Made by a program: the position numbers and the translations under genes | NCBI GenBank assembly: GCA_902984215.1 | Contig: CADWAF010001175.1 | Span: forward strand, 1 to 50,112 | Direction: 5' to 3' | From: Willaertia magna | Taxonomy: Eukaryota; Heterolobosea; Eutetramitea; Acrasida; Naegleriidae | Length of the DNA: 50,112 nt | Notes under the pieces: model-generated | Told to the model about the DNA's origin: nothing | Databases searched by the model: none | Seen by the model: only the letters and a program-made list of their open reading frames with translations | In this document: in pieces, positions 1 through 10,660 of the stretch | How the letters are laid out: each line of letters opens with the position of its first letter | Numbering within the stretch: position 1 is the first letter of the stretch

Positions 1-357
1 ATAATTTTAAATAATTTATAATATATATTACTATCATTAACAATTTGACAACCTTTTTTAATTATTGTAATTAAAAAATCAAAATCTACAAATTATTATT
101 CTCCAAAAATAAGAGGTTCAAAATAATTAAATTGTTTTTTATTAAAATTATTTGTAATAAACTATAATTTTTCAATATTTTTAAATAGATATTCTTTATA
201 AAGTTCATAATTTTCTTTAATTATTGAATTAGTTATAATAATTAAATTATTTTTTTATAATTCATTTGATTTATCAATAAATTCAATAATAATTAAATTA
301 TTTTCATTTATTTCAAAAATTTGATTATTAAATAATATTATTTTTTTAATTATTGAT
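1..357 (-). pseudogene. possible decayed protein-coding fragment
   Basis: On the minus strand one frame reads from about 357 down to 1 with protein-like stretches, such as IIIEFIDKSNEL and NYFEPLIFGE, broken by four stops (TAA, TAG and a TAA TAA pair). At this AT content about one codon in ten should be a stop, so roughly a dozen would be expected. The fragment continues off the window edge. No family was recognised. It may be a pseudogene remnant, or chance in low-complexity DNA. Confidence 0.25.
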
Positions 358-1706
358 GTTTATAATATAAATTTTTATTGTTTTTATACCGTTTTTTAAT
401 TGTTAATGTTTTTTTTTTAATTTAAGTAAGTTATTATTATAAAATAATACTATTATATTACTGATACTCTTATTAAAGTAATTTTAACTATTGTGAAATT
501 ATTTAAAACTGTTAAAGTATATTTTATTAATTTAAAATAATTTCTTTGTTTTTATAGTAGTTTATTAAAATTAATAAAATTACTTTTTTTTGTTACTTAA
601 ATAAAAAATTATTTGAAATAAATTATAATTTAATTAATAAAATTATTTTTACTAATAATATAATTATAAAATTTCATTATTTTAAAATTATATAATATTA
701 TTGATATTATTTTTATATTATTTATTTTTTAATATTTACAATATTTAATTTTATAATTTTATTGTATATTAATTAAATTTTTTTTAAACTTTTTTATAAT
801 TAATTAATTTGTTTAAAAAATAAACAATTAGTTTATTTAAAATTTTAATTATAAAAATAATTTATTATTTTTTTTAATTTTTATTTTAATTAGTATTTTA
901 ATTTTTAATTTTATTTATTATTATTATTTTTATTTAAATTTTTTAATAATAAATTATTTTTTTATTTACTTAAATTTATAAATTTAAAATATATTTAATA
1001 ACTTTAATTTATTAATTTATTAACTATAAAATTTAAAAATACAAAAAAAATTTTTTAATTTTTTAATAATTTTTTAATTTTAATTCTTATTTTTAATTTT
1101 TTTTTATTAATTAATAAAATTTTTAATAATTTATGAAATTTATTAATTTTTTTTAAAAACTTTGATTTAATAATGTAAAGTTATTAAATATAAAAAAATT
1201 ATAGTTATTTCAATAAAAAATATTTTTTTTAACTTATTTATTTTAAATTTATATTTAAAAAATAATATAGATAAAAATAATAAAAAATTAATATAAAATT
1301 TTAAACAACTTATTTTATAGTTATATTGTTTATAAAATATTAATTATAAAATATTTAAATTTAAAAATATAAAGTTTTAAAAATTTAATTTTATTATTTA
1401 AAAATTCTATTTTTATCATTGTATCTAAATATTTTATTATAATTTTATAACAAATAAAATTAAATAAATTATTAATTACATTTTTATTTTTTATTAAATA
1501 AATTTAAAATTGGTTATATTAATTTTGTTTATTTTTTTTGTTAGAAGTAATTTAAATAAATTATTATTTGAACAATTCTCAAATAAACTACATATACTAC
1601 TGTCAAATAAAAGAGAAGAAGGGAAGTAAATTAATATACCAAAGAAAATTTAAAAACAAAATAATTATAACACATTTGAATAAATAGTAATTACAATTAA
1701 GGCTAT
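1..1706. other. extremely AT-rich gene-free stretch
   Basis: The stretch is almost entirely A and T, with long homopolymer and TTAAT-type runs, and is clearly poorer in G and C than any other intergenic region here. I see no intact gene. The first 360 bases, read on the minus strand, keep one frame with fewer stops than such AT-rich DNA should give, so a decayed gene may lie there (see the separate entry). Only the last 150 bases, next to the GTPase gene end, look like ordinary intergenic sequence. No telomere repeat, tRNA or rRNA was seen. Confidence 0.6.
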
Positions 1707-2730
1707 TTACAAGTTGTTTGGTTGAGGGTTATTGTTAAGTAAAATTTCAACTAATTCTTCAATTATTGTATAAACACTATTTTCACTACCAAATGGGGCA
1801 TAAGAATTTACAAAACAAATTGAATTAAGATTACATTCTTTCATTATTTCTTCTATATCAACATCAGTGACTTGAAATTTCTGAAATTCATCAACCTTAG
1901 TTGCAACACAAATAATATTCTTTGTAAATTGTTGAAGTTTTTTAATCTTGTTCTTAGCACTCTTAAAACTAGGATAATGTGACATTGAAAATAAAACTAC
2001 ATGTGCATTAAACTCATTTGCAGCATCTAAAATTATAAATATTTCCAATTTAAAAATACTTACATGTATGATATAAAGAATTAGTTGCAGCAATCATTTC
2101 ACCAACGTCAACAATCTCTAATTCTAACCATTTCATTCCCTGTAATAATTTAATTGGTATTAAAGTATTAGTTATTGACATGCCAAGTGTATCAGAATGA
2201 TAATTTCTATGTTGATCTAAAGAATTATTCATTCTACAAAGTGAACGTTGAATTGCAGTTTTTCCAACACCTCTTTCACCATGTAATTTAATACTCCATT
2301 TAAAATTTGGTTGAACAAAAAACCATGAAGGTAAACTTTTCATTAAAATCTCTTGAACTTCTTTTAAATTATTATTTTGTTTATTAAATTTATTTTTAAT
2401 TTCTTCAAAATGTTGTCCATCAAACTCAGAATTACTGACACTTGTAAAAAAAGAACCACCATCAGTATTTAATAGTGATGATAATGTTCTACTATTTGAA
2501 GGTTTATTATTATTTAATGGTATATTGTCATTATTTATTAATGGATTGTCAGATTGTAAATTTGGTTGAATTAATTTATACATATGATTAGATAATATTC
2601 CTTTAACACAAGGAACAAATTCAGTTTGTTGTTTACTAACAGTGACAAATTCCATTCGGGATAATGTATCTAATCCATTTGTTGATGAAATCCAACTCTT
2701 TTCTTGCACTAGACTATTTGTTGAAGACAT
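1707..2730 (-). CDS. atypical Ras-like small GTPase with long N-terminal extension
   Basis: Two exons (2730-2064 and 2026-1707) join across a 37-nt GTAAGT...TTTTAG intron to give 328 residues. The first ~145 residues are polar and Asn/Ser-rich with no recognised domain. A GTPase-like domain follows: P-loop GERGVGKT at 151-158, a hydrophobic strand ending IVDVGE where DxxG is expected (one residue short), and ATKVD in place of the NKxD base-recognition motif. A clear SAK motif is missing; NSYAP sits roughly there. No C-terminal prenylation cysteine is present (end QPNNL), so membrane anchoring is unlikely. It slightly resembles the RABL6-type divergent GTPases, but that is too weak to name it. 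Nucleotide binding is plausible; normal switch-II catalysis is doubtful. Confidence 0.65.
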
Positions 2731-3073
2731 TTTTTTTTTTAATTCTCTTTGTTTATTTTGTTGTTTTTTATCGGTGTAGTGTTAGTATCAGTAAAATTAA
2801 TAATAATTTATTAACAATAATTATTGTTCCAGTAATTGTAAAAGTGTAGAGTAAAATAGCTGTAAATCATTGAGGAGGAAAGTTGTTACTTCTTTGAAGG
2901 CTCGTAAAACTACTAAGCTAACTTTTAAGATTGGAAATTGTTTTTAGCATCAAGGCATTAACAGTAAAAATTAAACAAATTCTTAGAGCTTGAGTTTACA
3001 ATATGTCCAGTTAATCTAAAATTAGAATCTAAAACAAATTATATAAACAACAAATTTAAAAAAACACGCAACA
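2731..3073. promoter_or_regulatory. divergent intergenic region, GTPase / AASS
   Basis: These 343 bases separate two genes reading away from each other, so they must hold both promoters and 5' UTRs. A poly-T tract lies directly upstream of the GTPase start (poly-A on its coding strand), and an A-rich leader precedes the AASS ATG. No repeated motif, TATA element or RNA gene could be defended. Confidence 0.5.
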
Positions 3074-6000
3074 ATGGTTCTCTCAAAATCATTGAAACTC
3101 TTTGCCAATAAAAGTCTATTCAAGAAACAAAACAACCATTCAACACTTATTGAATTAATATCCAAACAAATTCAATTGAGAGGATATCAATGTTCAATAA
3201 TCAATCAAAGATTAAGAAAATTAGGTGATAGTACCGAAATACCAACCATTGGTATTAGAAGAGAAGATAAAAATGTTTGGGAACGTAGAGTTCCATTAAC
3301 ACCTTCTCAATGTGAAGAATTAATTAAAGAACATGGAATTAAAATAATTATTCAACCAAGTACATCCCGAGCATTTAGTGAAGAAGAATATAAAGAAGCA
3401 GGATGTGAAATTAATGAAGATTTATCAAGTGCTCAAACTATTTTAGCAGTTAAAGAAGTTCCTGCACATTTATTACTTCCGAATAAGACTTACATGTTCT
3501 TTTCTCACACAATTAAAGGACAATGGTATAATATGAATATGTTAGATACAATTTTAGAGAAAAAGATTAGATTAATTGATTATGAACGTATTGTTAAAGA
3601 AGTTGAAATTCCAGGAACTGAAACTAAAACTGTTGAAGAAAGATTAGTTAGATTTGGTCCATTTGCAGGTAATGCTGGTGTTATTGACTCTTTACACATT
3701 CTCGGAGAAAGATTATTAACACAATATGGTTATTCTTCTCCATTCATTAGTATTTCTTATGCTAAGAATTATATTAGTTTAGAAATTTGTAAATATGCTC
3801 TTAATGAAATTGGTAGAAAAATTAATGCTTATGGAATTCATAAGGATTTATTTCCAATGACATTTGTAATGACTGGAAAGGGAGGTTCAGTTTGTCAAGG
3901 AATGAAAGAAATGATTACTCAATTACAACCACCTGAAGTTACACATAAAACAGTTGAGTTTTTAACTTCACCAACAGAATTACGTGCTTTATGGGAGAAG
4001 AAAGAAAGAGGAGAAGTAACTAAAGAAGATTGTAGAAAGATTTATGTTTTAATTTGTGGTCCAGAACATATGGTTAGACATAAAACTAGATTTAATGAAC
4101 CATTTGATAAATTTGATTATTATGCACATCCAGATGAATATGAACCAATCTTTCATGAAACTGTTATCCCTTACACAAGAGTTTTATTAAATGGAATGTA
4201 TTGGAATGCTAGATTCCCTAGATTGATTACAAATAATCAAGCAAAACAATTAATTGATCAAAATAGATTCCCTTTAATTTGTGTTGGTGACATTTCATGT
4301 GATCCTTTAGGTTCAGTTGAATTTTTAGTTAAAACTACAACAATTTCATCTCCTGTTTATGTTAATAATATTAAAGAAGATAAAATTTATGATGGAACTG
4401 TTAAAGGTGAAGGTGTTGCAATGTTGGCAGTTGACCATCTTCCAGCTGAATTCCCTAGAAGTTCTTCAAGTTTATTTGGTTCTCACTTATTCCCATTCAT
4501 CCCTGATATTGCAAGATCTTTCCATTCAATGGGTTCTCCAATTGATACACAATTTAAATTCTTACCAGCTGAGATTAGAAAAGCAGTTGTTACAGCAAAT
4601 GGTAGATTAACACCACAATATGAATATATTAATAGAATTAGAGGTGAAAGATCTAAAAGAATTTTAGTTTTAGGTTCTGGTTATGTTGTCCCTCCTGTCA
4701 TTGATTATTTATTGAAAAATCCAAAAGAAATATGTACTGTCACTATTGCTAGTGATAAAATTAGTACAGATTTAATTAATAGATTTGGATCAGAAAAGAG
4801 TGTTAATTTTGTTAATCATTTAAATGTATCAGAAGATAGTTCAGTTCTTAATGATTTAATTAAGAAATGTGACATTGTAATTTCCTTAATTCCAGCTCCT
4901 CTTCATCCAATTATTGCAAAATATTGTTATGAACATGAAAAGCATTTAGTTACTGCTAGTTATATTAGTCCAGAAATGGAACAATGGAATGAAAAGGCAA
5001 AAGAAAAGGGATTATTATTTGTTAATGAGATTGGATTAGATCCAGGTATTGATCATATGTGTATTATGAAAACATTAGATGTTATTTGTGGACAAAAAGG
5101 AGGAAAAGTAGAAAGTTTTAAGAGTTATTGTGGAGCATTACCTGCACCTGAATCATCTGATAATCCACTTGGTTATAAATTTAGTTGGTCACCAATTGGT
5201 GTTTTAAGAGCATCACAAAATCCATGTCTCTTCTTAAAAGAAGGAGAAGTAGTTGATGTTAATGAAGGTTCTAAATTAATGTTCCTTAATGAAAAGGTAG
5301 ATATTCCATATAAAGGATTTAATTTTGAAGTTGTTCCTAATAGAGATAGTTTAAAATATATTAAGAAATATAAATATTTAAATGAAAAGGATTTAAAGAC
5401 AATGATGAGAGGAACTTTAAGATTTGGTGGATTTTGTGAAATATTTAGAGTTTTAACTATTTTAGGATATTTAAATCAAAAAACAATTATTCCAAATGGA
5501 TGCACTTCTTTTTATGATATTTTCTGTCATCAATTAAATGTTGATAGTAATGACACTAGCTTTACACAATTGACTGAAAAGGTAATGAATATTTATAATG
5601 AAAGAATTGAACAATTCTTTGGTAACGCAACTGACAAATGTCAAGTTGAAGTTTATAATCGTTTGAAAGCTTTAGCAAAACATGATGTTCAATTTGCAAT
5701 GAAAGGACTTGCTAAATTAGGATTATTATCGAAATCAACAACAATTGAACGCCCAAAGAGTGGATTATTACTTGATCTTGTTTGTGGTCATTTAGAGAAA
5801 GAATTATCATTAAAGCCTGAAGACAGAGATCTTAACTTTATGATTCATGAATTTGTTGTAAATTATGAAAAGGAAAAGATTAAGGAAAGAATTACAAGTA
5901 CAGTTTGTGTATATGGCGATGCTAAAACTGGAAGTGCAACAAGTAGAACTGTAGGTATTCCAGTTGCTATTGCAGCTGTTCTAGTTGCAAGAGATCATGA

Positions 6001-6139
6001 AGTAATGAAGAAAGCTGTTGGTGGAGGTGGTGTAATTGGTCCAACAAGTACTCCTTTACTTTATGAAGGTGTTCTTGATTTATTGGAGAAAGAAGGAATT
6101 AAGGTTGAAGAGCAAGTAGAAACTGTTGAAGAATTGTAG
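3074..6139 (+). CDS. AASS: bifunctional lysine-ketoglutarate reductase / saccharopine dehydrogenase
   Basis: An intronless 1021-residue protein carrying both first steps of mitochondrial lysine degradation. Lysine and 2-oxoglutarate form saccharopine (LKR half), which is then oxidised to glutamate and 2-aminoadipate semialdehyde (SDH half). The LKR half begins near residue 56 with IGIRREDKNVWERRVPLTP, the family's signature. The SDH half begins near 530 with the Rossmann strand ILVLGSGYVVPPVIDYL and contains NEIGLDPGIDHM. The N-terminus is rich in Lys and Ser with no acidic residue in the first ~25, as in a mitochondrial presequence. It is slightly longer than animal AASS (about 926), mainly through that extension. 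The fused form also occurs in animals and plants. It converges on the next gene with 32 bp between stops. Confidence 0.95.
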   Translation: MVLSKSLKLFANKSLFKKQNNHSTLIELISKQIQLRGYQCSIINQRLRKLGDSTEIPTIGIRREDKNVWERRVPLTPSQCEELIKEHGIKIIIQPSTSRAFSEEEYKEAGCEINEDLSSAQTILAVKEVPAHLLLPNKTYMFFSHTIKGQWYNMNMLDTILEKKIRLIDYERIVKEVEIPGTETKTVEERLVRFGPFAGNAGVIDSLHILGERLLTQYGYSSPFISISYAKNYISLEICKYALNEIGRKINAYGIHKDLFPMTFVMTGKGGSVCQGMKEMITQLQPPEVTHKTVEFLTSPTELRALWEKKERGEVTKEDCRKIYVLICGPEHMVRHKTRFNEPFDKFDYYAHPDEYEPIFHETVIPYTRVLLNGMYWNARFPRLITNNQAKQLIDQNRFPLICVGDISCDPLGSVEFLVKTTTISSPVYVNNIKEDKIYDGTVKGEGVAMLAVDHLPAEFPRSSSSLFGSHLFPFIPDIARSFHSMGSPIDTQFKFLPAEIRKAVVTANGRLTPQYEYINRIRGERSKRILVLGSGYVVPPVIDYLLKNPKEICTVTIASDKISTDLINRFGSEKSVNFVNHLNVSEDSSVLNDLIKKCDIVISLIPAPLHPIIAKYCYEHEKHLVTASYISPEMEQWNEKAKEKGLLFVNEIGLDPGIDHMCIMKTLDVICGQKGGKVESFKSYCGALPAPESSDNPLGYKFSWSPIGVLRASQNPCLFLKEGEVVDVNEGSKLMFLNEKVDIPYKGFNFEVVPNRDSLKYIKKYKYLNEKDLKTMMRGTLRFGGFCEIFRVLTILGYLNQKTIIPNGCTSFYDIFCHQLNVDSNDTSFTQLTEKVMNIYNERIEQFFGNATDKCQVEVYNRLKALAKHDVQFAMKGLAKLGLLSKSTTIERPKSGLLLDLVCGHLEKELSLKPEDRDLNFMIHEFVVNYEKEKIKERITSTVCVYGDAKTGSATSRTVGIPVAIAAVLVARDHEVMKKAVGGGGVIGPTSTPLLYEGVLDLLEKEGIKVEEQVETVEEL

Positions 6140-6171
6140 GCAATGAAAACGCTAATTACAAAAATTGTTTA

Positions 6172-7767
6172 TTAAAAAGATGTTTCGTCACTCTTGGCGC
6201 ACACTGAATTTTTGAATTTTATGATTCTTTCCAAATCCCTTTTAAATACATGGACAACCAGAAGATCAAGTATTTGGTACTTAACTTTTGGATGGGAAAT
6301 ATTATTTCTTGCATACCTTAGTAATTCTTTTGTATTGGGTTTCAAAAAATCGCCAGGTCTACCATTAATGCTGTCAAAACATTTCTTCAATTGAAAACAA
6401 ACTTCCTCTGTAAGGTTTTCCATTCCTTCAGGGGTCCAGTCTTTGTGCTTCTTATAGAGCTGAGCAAAAAGGGTTAGAGGTATGTCCAACAAAAAGTGGA
6501 GACCTATGAAACCTTCGTTCTCGTACACTTGTACTTTATTTTCCGTATCTACGTATACGAGTGAGTGTACCACTTTGTGAAAATTAAGGTCAGCAAAAGC
6601 CAAATTCTCATCTCTCTTTTCTTCAATTGAAAAATCTGTTATGAATATTTGGTCGTTTGGGTTTAAGTATTTAATATCCATTGAGGCTGCTAGTAAATTG
6701 TATTTATAACTCTCCTTCTCTGCCATAAAAGCAAGCAAATCATTTTTATATGTATTCAGGATGGAATTGATAGCTTGCTGAACACCTGTTACAAAATCTT
6801 TAGCTGTTTCAACATAAACGTCAACTAATGACAGTGTACTAACATTTAATGCACCAAATACACTGAGCAAATAAGATAAATGGTGGCAGATGTCTTTGTT
6901 GCTTAGAATATTGATGGTGTCGATAATCTGGTTCTGGGTCGATGATCTTTCAATTTCGAAAATAAACTGTCTTTGAAGGTAGCTAGTGCCATTTGTGATG
7001 GTGCTGTCCAGCTTTTTTAAATACAGAGCGCTGGTGGAACCGGCCAAAATAAAAGTGATGCCCGCAAAATCAGGACTCTTTACAAAACTTCTTATTAAAT
7101 TAAGTTGCTCCACTGTCAAAACTTGGACTTCGTCCAAAGTGATTAGCAATTTAGTATTCATATTTTTGAGGTAAATACAAAAGTCTCTCATACGCATACC
7201 AAGGATAGTTACAATATTACCTGTTTGCATGTTGGTGTAATTGTTAGGGAAGTAACTGGGGTTTATATGGTGAAATAAATGGATAAAAATATTAAGTATA
7301 TCTGTTTTTGGCTCTAAGGTTAACTTGTAGTGCCATACATCTGCTGCCCCATTGTCAATAAACCCTTTTCCAAGAAGGTAGGGAATGGTGATGGTTGCTG
7401 CTGTTGTTTTTCCTGATGATGGAGTTCCACACACATCAATATGGTATCTTGATTTTGAATTTATGGCACTGTTCATCATTTTCAATAAGTCTGCGACTCT
7501 TGTTTTGAATTGTACTAGTCTGTTCACAAAACCTGAACCAAGATTCGTTTTATAAAACGCTACATCATCAGCTTGTTCTAATTCTTTTGAGTTTTCTATT
7601 TCTTTTGCCTCTACGAAACAAATTTTGCTAAACACACTTCTGTCTGAATAATTTAGAGGAATCTCATATTTTTCTTTGAAAGTATTCATTATTTTACTTT
7701 TTAATTCTTTAAACTTCGATTGTACAAGAAAGAAGTTTAGATCATAAGGATTTTCAATATGCAGCAT
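6172..7767 (-). CDS. orphan P-loop ATPase
   Basis: I do not recognise the family. The open frame extends to 7830 only through a TTG, so the first ATG (7767) is chosen, giving 531 residues; an in-frame TAA lies just upstream of the TTG. Visible motifs: Walker A GTPSSGKTT at 114-122; Walker B LLITLDE at 207-213, with DE as in AAA/STAND-type ATPases; and a sensor-like FILAGST near 239-245. The roughly 120 residues before and 290 after the ATPase core match nothing I know; no transmembrane segment or signal peptide is seen. Composition differs from the neighbours: more GTG, CTG, GGG, ACC and GCC codons. The architecture fits STAND-like ATPases, transposon-associated ATPases, or the ATPase module of Crinkler/RHS-type proteins. 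No nuclease motif was identified, so the role stays open. Transfer or mobile origin is inferred from composition only. Confidence 0.75.
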   Translation of the reverse strand: MLHIENPYDLNFFLVQSKFKELKSKIMNTFKEKYEIPLNYSDRSVFSKICFVEAKEIENSKELEQADDVAFYKTNLGSGFVNRLVQFKTRVADLLKMMNSAINSKSRYHIDVCGTPSSGKTTAATITIPYLLGKGFIDNGAADVWHYKLTLEPKTDILNIFIHLFHHINPSYFPNNYTNMQTGNIVTILGMRMRDFCIYLKNMNTKLLITLDEVQVLTVEQLNLIRSFVKSPDFAGITFILAGSTSALYLKKLDSTITNGTSYLQRQFIFEIERSSTQNQIIDTINILSNKDICHHLSYLLSVFGALNVSTLSLVDVYVETAKDFVTGVQQAINSILNTYKNDLLAFMAEKESYKYNLLAASMDIKYLNPNDQIFITDFSIEEKRDENLAFADLNFHKVVHSLVYVDTENKVQVYENEGFIGLHFLLDIPLTLFAQLYKKHKDWTPEGMENLTEEVCFQLKKCFDSINGRPGDFLKPNTKELLRYARNNISHPKVKYQILDLLVVHVFKRDLERIIKFKNSVCAKSDETSF

Positions 7768-7901
7768 TTTTAACTTAATAAACCGGGTATTCCAGAATTC
7801 CCGCCAACGAAATTTACTACAACGTTTCAAAATTTATATTCAACTAATTAAATAACTCACTTGATTATTTACATTTAAAATTTTATACTTTGCAATTTAA
7901 T

Positions 7902-10361
7902 TCAGTTGATTATAGTATCATTCTTAGCAGCAACGGTTTCTTTAGCCATTTTCATCAACAATTGTAATCTTTTAAATCTGCTCTCTATTATCTCAGGTTG
8001 TTTCAGTATCACTCCATTCTTATTCAATTGCGTAAATACTTCTTTATGTACTTCAGTTGCTGGACTATCTATAAATGGAATACGTTTTTTAATTAATGAA
8101 GTTAATATCTCTTTATCTTCTTCTCTTGAGAATTTATATACTTTTCCATTTACCATAACTTCATCATCATTTATTTGTTCTTCCTCTTCATCATCTTCAT
8201 CACTAGAATCTATTGAACCAACATCTTCTATTGGTAAAAATCCAGTGGTACTAGTTTGGTTAGTTGTTTGTTGTTGCTGTTGTTTTTGTGGTGAATCAAT
8301 AATTAAGTCATTTAACAAACTCATACAAGAGGATTCTAAAGAAATTGTTGTAGTCTCTGGTAAATTAATAGATTGTGGTGTCACATTTAATTGATTTAAT
8401 TCTTCTTCTTTACCATTTTGATTTGTTGTTTCTAATATTGTTGTTGTGAGTGTTGTTCCATTAATTTGTTGTTTACTCTTTTTATTATTTTCATTCTTTT
8501 CAACTTGTTGTTTTCTCTTTCTTTCGTTATTCTCTATAATATCATTATCATTATGATTATCTTCTATTAACATATTATTATTCATACCATCATATTCTCT
8601 TTCTCTTATATAAGTATGTGATTTACCCAACTCTTTAAAATCTACAGGTGCTTCTTTCCTTGTTAATTTATTAGAAACTTTAAATAACTTAACAGATTCA
8701 AATAAATGTGAATAATCTTCATCATTGTCAATTGAAGATTTATCTTTTGAATTAGTTGATTGTTGTGAATTCTCATCAGCTATTAATCTAAACTGTTTAA
8801 ATGGATTAGATTCAGTAGATCTCTTCCCAGTCATATTCTTAAACCTAACTCTTAATTGTTTTGCAGTTTTATTAGGTAAACTTTTTGTGACTTTCTCCCA
8901 TTTAATTCCTTTAGGTTTCCAGAATCTTTTCAACCCTAACAAAAGTAAATTATCTTCTGGAATTGTAAAAACAATACGTTTAGCGATAGGTCTAGAAGAA
9001 TTTATATTATGTACACTTTCTTGTACTTCTGCTAATAAATATTGATTATTAAATAATTTAAATGGTTTTAAAATTTTAATTAATGAATCCCATTGGATTT
9101 TATTTTCAGATGAAATTAATGTTGAAAATTCAAAATTTAAAAATATTTCACAGTTAGATAATCCTTCTATATTAAATATTGTAAATGTTAATAGTTTAGT
9201 TAAATTATTTATTGTATTGTCTTCTATTATTGTTTGATTATTTATTTTTGGTAAATTATCTTTTATACAATTTAAAAAATACTTATTTTTTGTAATTATT
9301 GATTCTTCTTTTTTATCTAAATATTCATTAATTAAATTTTTAAATTTATTTTTCATTTCATTCCATTCATTTTTACAATGACATAAAAAATAATTATAAC
9401 AAAGTAATTGTACATGAATTTGTAATTGATTTGTTAATTCTATTAATTGTTCTTCTGTAAATACATTGGTAACTAAATTATTATACACTGTTTGTAATAA
9501 TGATTGATTATTAGATGTTAAAGTATTACTATTTGTTTTTGTTTCTGAACTGGATGGTGGCTTTAAATTATTATTTGAAGTATTATTATTTGGAGGTAAA
9601 AATCTAGGTTGTTGTGAATTTGGAAATCCATTTAAATTTCCAGAAAAAGTTCTAAAATACATTAATTGTTCAGGAGGAAAAGCAAATATTGGAGGTGTTG
9701 AATGAATTAAAGTAGAAGGATGATTAGTACTAAACATTGTTGGAAAAGAAGAAGGTGGTGGAAGTACAGAAGTATTTTTACTACTTTTCGAAGAGGTTGA
9801 AGATAAATTATTTGATTGAATTGGTAGTGGAATAAGTGCCGGTGGTATATTAAATGGAGAAGGTTGAATAGTTTGTTTTTGTTGTTTTTTAGTTGTTGAT
9901 GTTGGGCTTTTAGGTTTAATAGATGGTAAGACAGAAGGTTTTTCAAATTTCTTATATTTTCTTCTTCCCCTTTTTTCTTTCTTTTCATCATTTTCTTCTT
10001 CATTATTTGTGATTGAGATGGGATCATCATTTTCTGGAAGGAATGTAGGGGTTGTTGATGTATTACTTAATTCTGTATTACTCTTAGTTGATTGATTTTC
10101 TATATTGCTTGTATTTTCATTGGTGACACCTACAACTAAATCATTCCAATCAATCCAGTCAAAACTTTCTAAATCATAATCATCATCTTCATTTTCAATT
10201 TGAAAGTCATCATCATCTTCGTCATCTTCTTCTTCGGTACTATAACTATTGTTTGTGCTTAATAATTTTTTATCATTTTCTTTATTTTCTTGATTCTTGG
10301 TTTGATTAAAGAGCACTCCACTATTGTTGTTTGACGACGAAGGATTACCTTCTTGTTGCAT
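7902..10361 (-). CDS. GON4L-like SANT/Myb nuclear protein
   Basis: An intronless 819-residue protein ending in TGA. Residues 1-300 are low-complexity (acidic EEDDEDDDD tracts, Ser/Pro/Asn-rich, a Lys/Arg cluster KKEKRGRRKYKK). The family clue is FTEEQLIELTNQLQIHVQLL near 303-322, matching the conserved QxxQHVQLL element of GON4L proteins and their plant relatives. A SANT-like segment follows near 464-505 (FTIPEDNLLLLGLKRF, then KTAKQLRVRFKN). A second Myb-like repeat lies at 741-800 (FSREEDKEILTSLIKK). GON4L proteins act in chromatin-linked transcription control and cell-cycle progression, so a nuclear role is expected. Central and C-terminal Asn/Gln runs resemble slippage-prone tracts. The overall assignment is good; the exact orthologue is uncertain. 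Confidence 0.7.
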   Translation of the reverse strand: MQQEGNPSSSNNNSGVLFNQTKNQENKENDKKLLSTNNSYSTEEEDDEDDDDFQIENEDDDYDLESFDWIDWNDLVVGVTNENTSNIENQSTKSNTELSNTSTTPTFLPENDDPISITNNEEENDEKKEKRGRRKYKKFEKPSVLPSIKPKSPTSTTKKQQKQTIQPSPFNIPPALIPLPIQSNNLSSTSSKSSKNTSVLPPPSSFPTMFSTNHPSTLIHSTPPIFAFPPEQLMYFRTFSGNLNGFPNSQQPRFLPPNNNTSNNNLKPPSSSETKTNSNTLTSNNQSLLQTVYNNLVTNVFTEEQLIELTNQLQIHVQLLCYNYFLCHCKNEWNEMKNKFKNLINEYLDKKEESIITKNKYFLNCIKDNLPKINNQTIIEDNTINNLTKLLTFTIFNIEGLSNCEIFLNFEFSTLISSENKIQWDSLIKILKPFKLFNNQYLLAEVQESVHNINSSRPIAKRIVFTIPEDNLLLLGLKRFWKPKGIKWEKVTKSLPNKTAKQLRVRFKNMTGKRSTESNPFKQFRLIADENSQQSTNSKDKSSIDNDEDYSHLFESVKLFKVSNKLTRKEAPVDFKELGKSHTYIREREYDGMNNNMLIEDNHNDNDIIENNERKRKQQVEKNENNKKSKQQINGTTLTTTILETTNQNGKEEELNQLNVTPQSINLPETTTISLESSCMSLLNDLIIDSPQKQQQQQTTNQTSTTGFLPIEDVGSIDSSDEDDEEEEQINDDEVMVNGKVYKFSREEDKEILTSLIKKRIPFIDSPATEVHKEVFTQLNKNGVILKQPEIIESRFKRLQLLMKMAKETVAAKNDTIIN

Positions 10362-10660
10362 TTTTTTTAAATTTAAAACTTCCCGCTTAAACTGGAATCA
10401 AATAACATTTTGTAAAGTTGACATTAAAAATTTGTTCTGTAACGCAATTAGTGGAGTTCGTGAACAACATGAATTAATGCCATCGTCCTCCATGTATTGA
10501 TTCAATCTTTTTGAAACAAGGAAGTGCATTCATATTTTTATTTGACTGGTGTTAAACTTTCTGCTTTTCTCCTCAGTGACCGATAAAAGCAATCGTTTCA
10601 AATTAAAATTGATTGAGCAAATGCCTGCGCCATTAAAATTAATGGCCATTAATAAAAAAA
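10362..10660. promoter_or_regulatory. divergent intergenic region, GON4L-like / LETM1
   Basis: About 300 bases hold both promoters. The side next to LETM1 contains a short upstream frame (10621-10698, two in-frame ATGs) that overlaps the LETM1 start in another frame. It matters only if transcription starts upstream of it. No RNA gene or palindrome longer than 10 bases was noticed. Confidence 0.45.

Noticed and set aside
6172..7767. Calling the orphan ATPase a Crinkler effector or transposase
   Set aside because: Only the ATPase motifs are visible. No Crinkler header, nuclease motif, terminal repeats or target duplication was found.
7906..8394. 162-codon open frame antisense to the GON4L-like gene
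   Set aside because: It is Ser/Cys-rich because it reads Gln/Glu/Asp tracts backwards; the opposite frame contains the Myb-like repeat.
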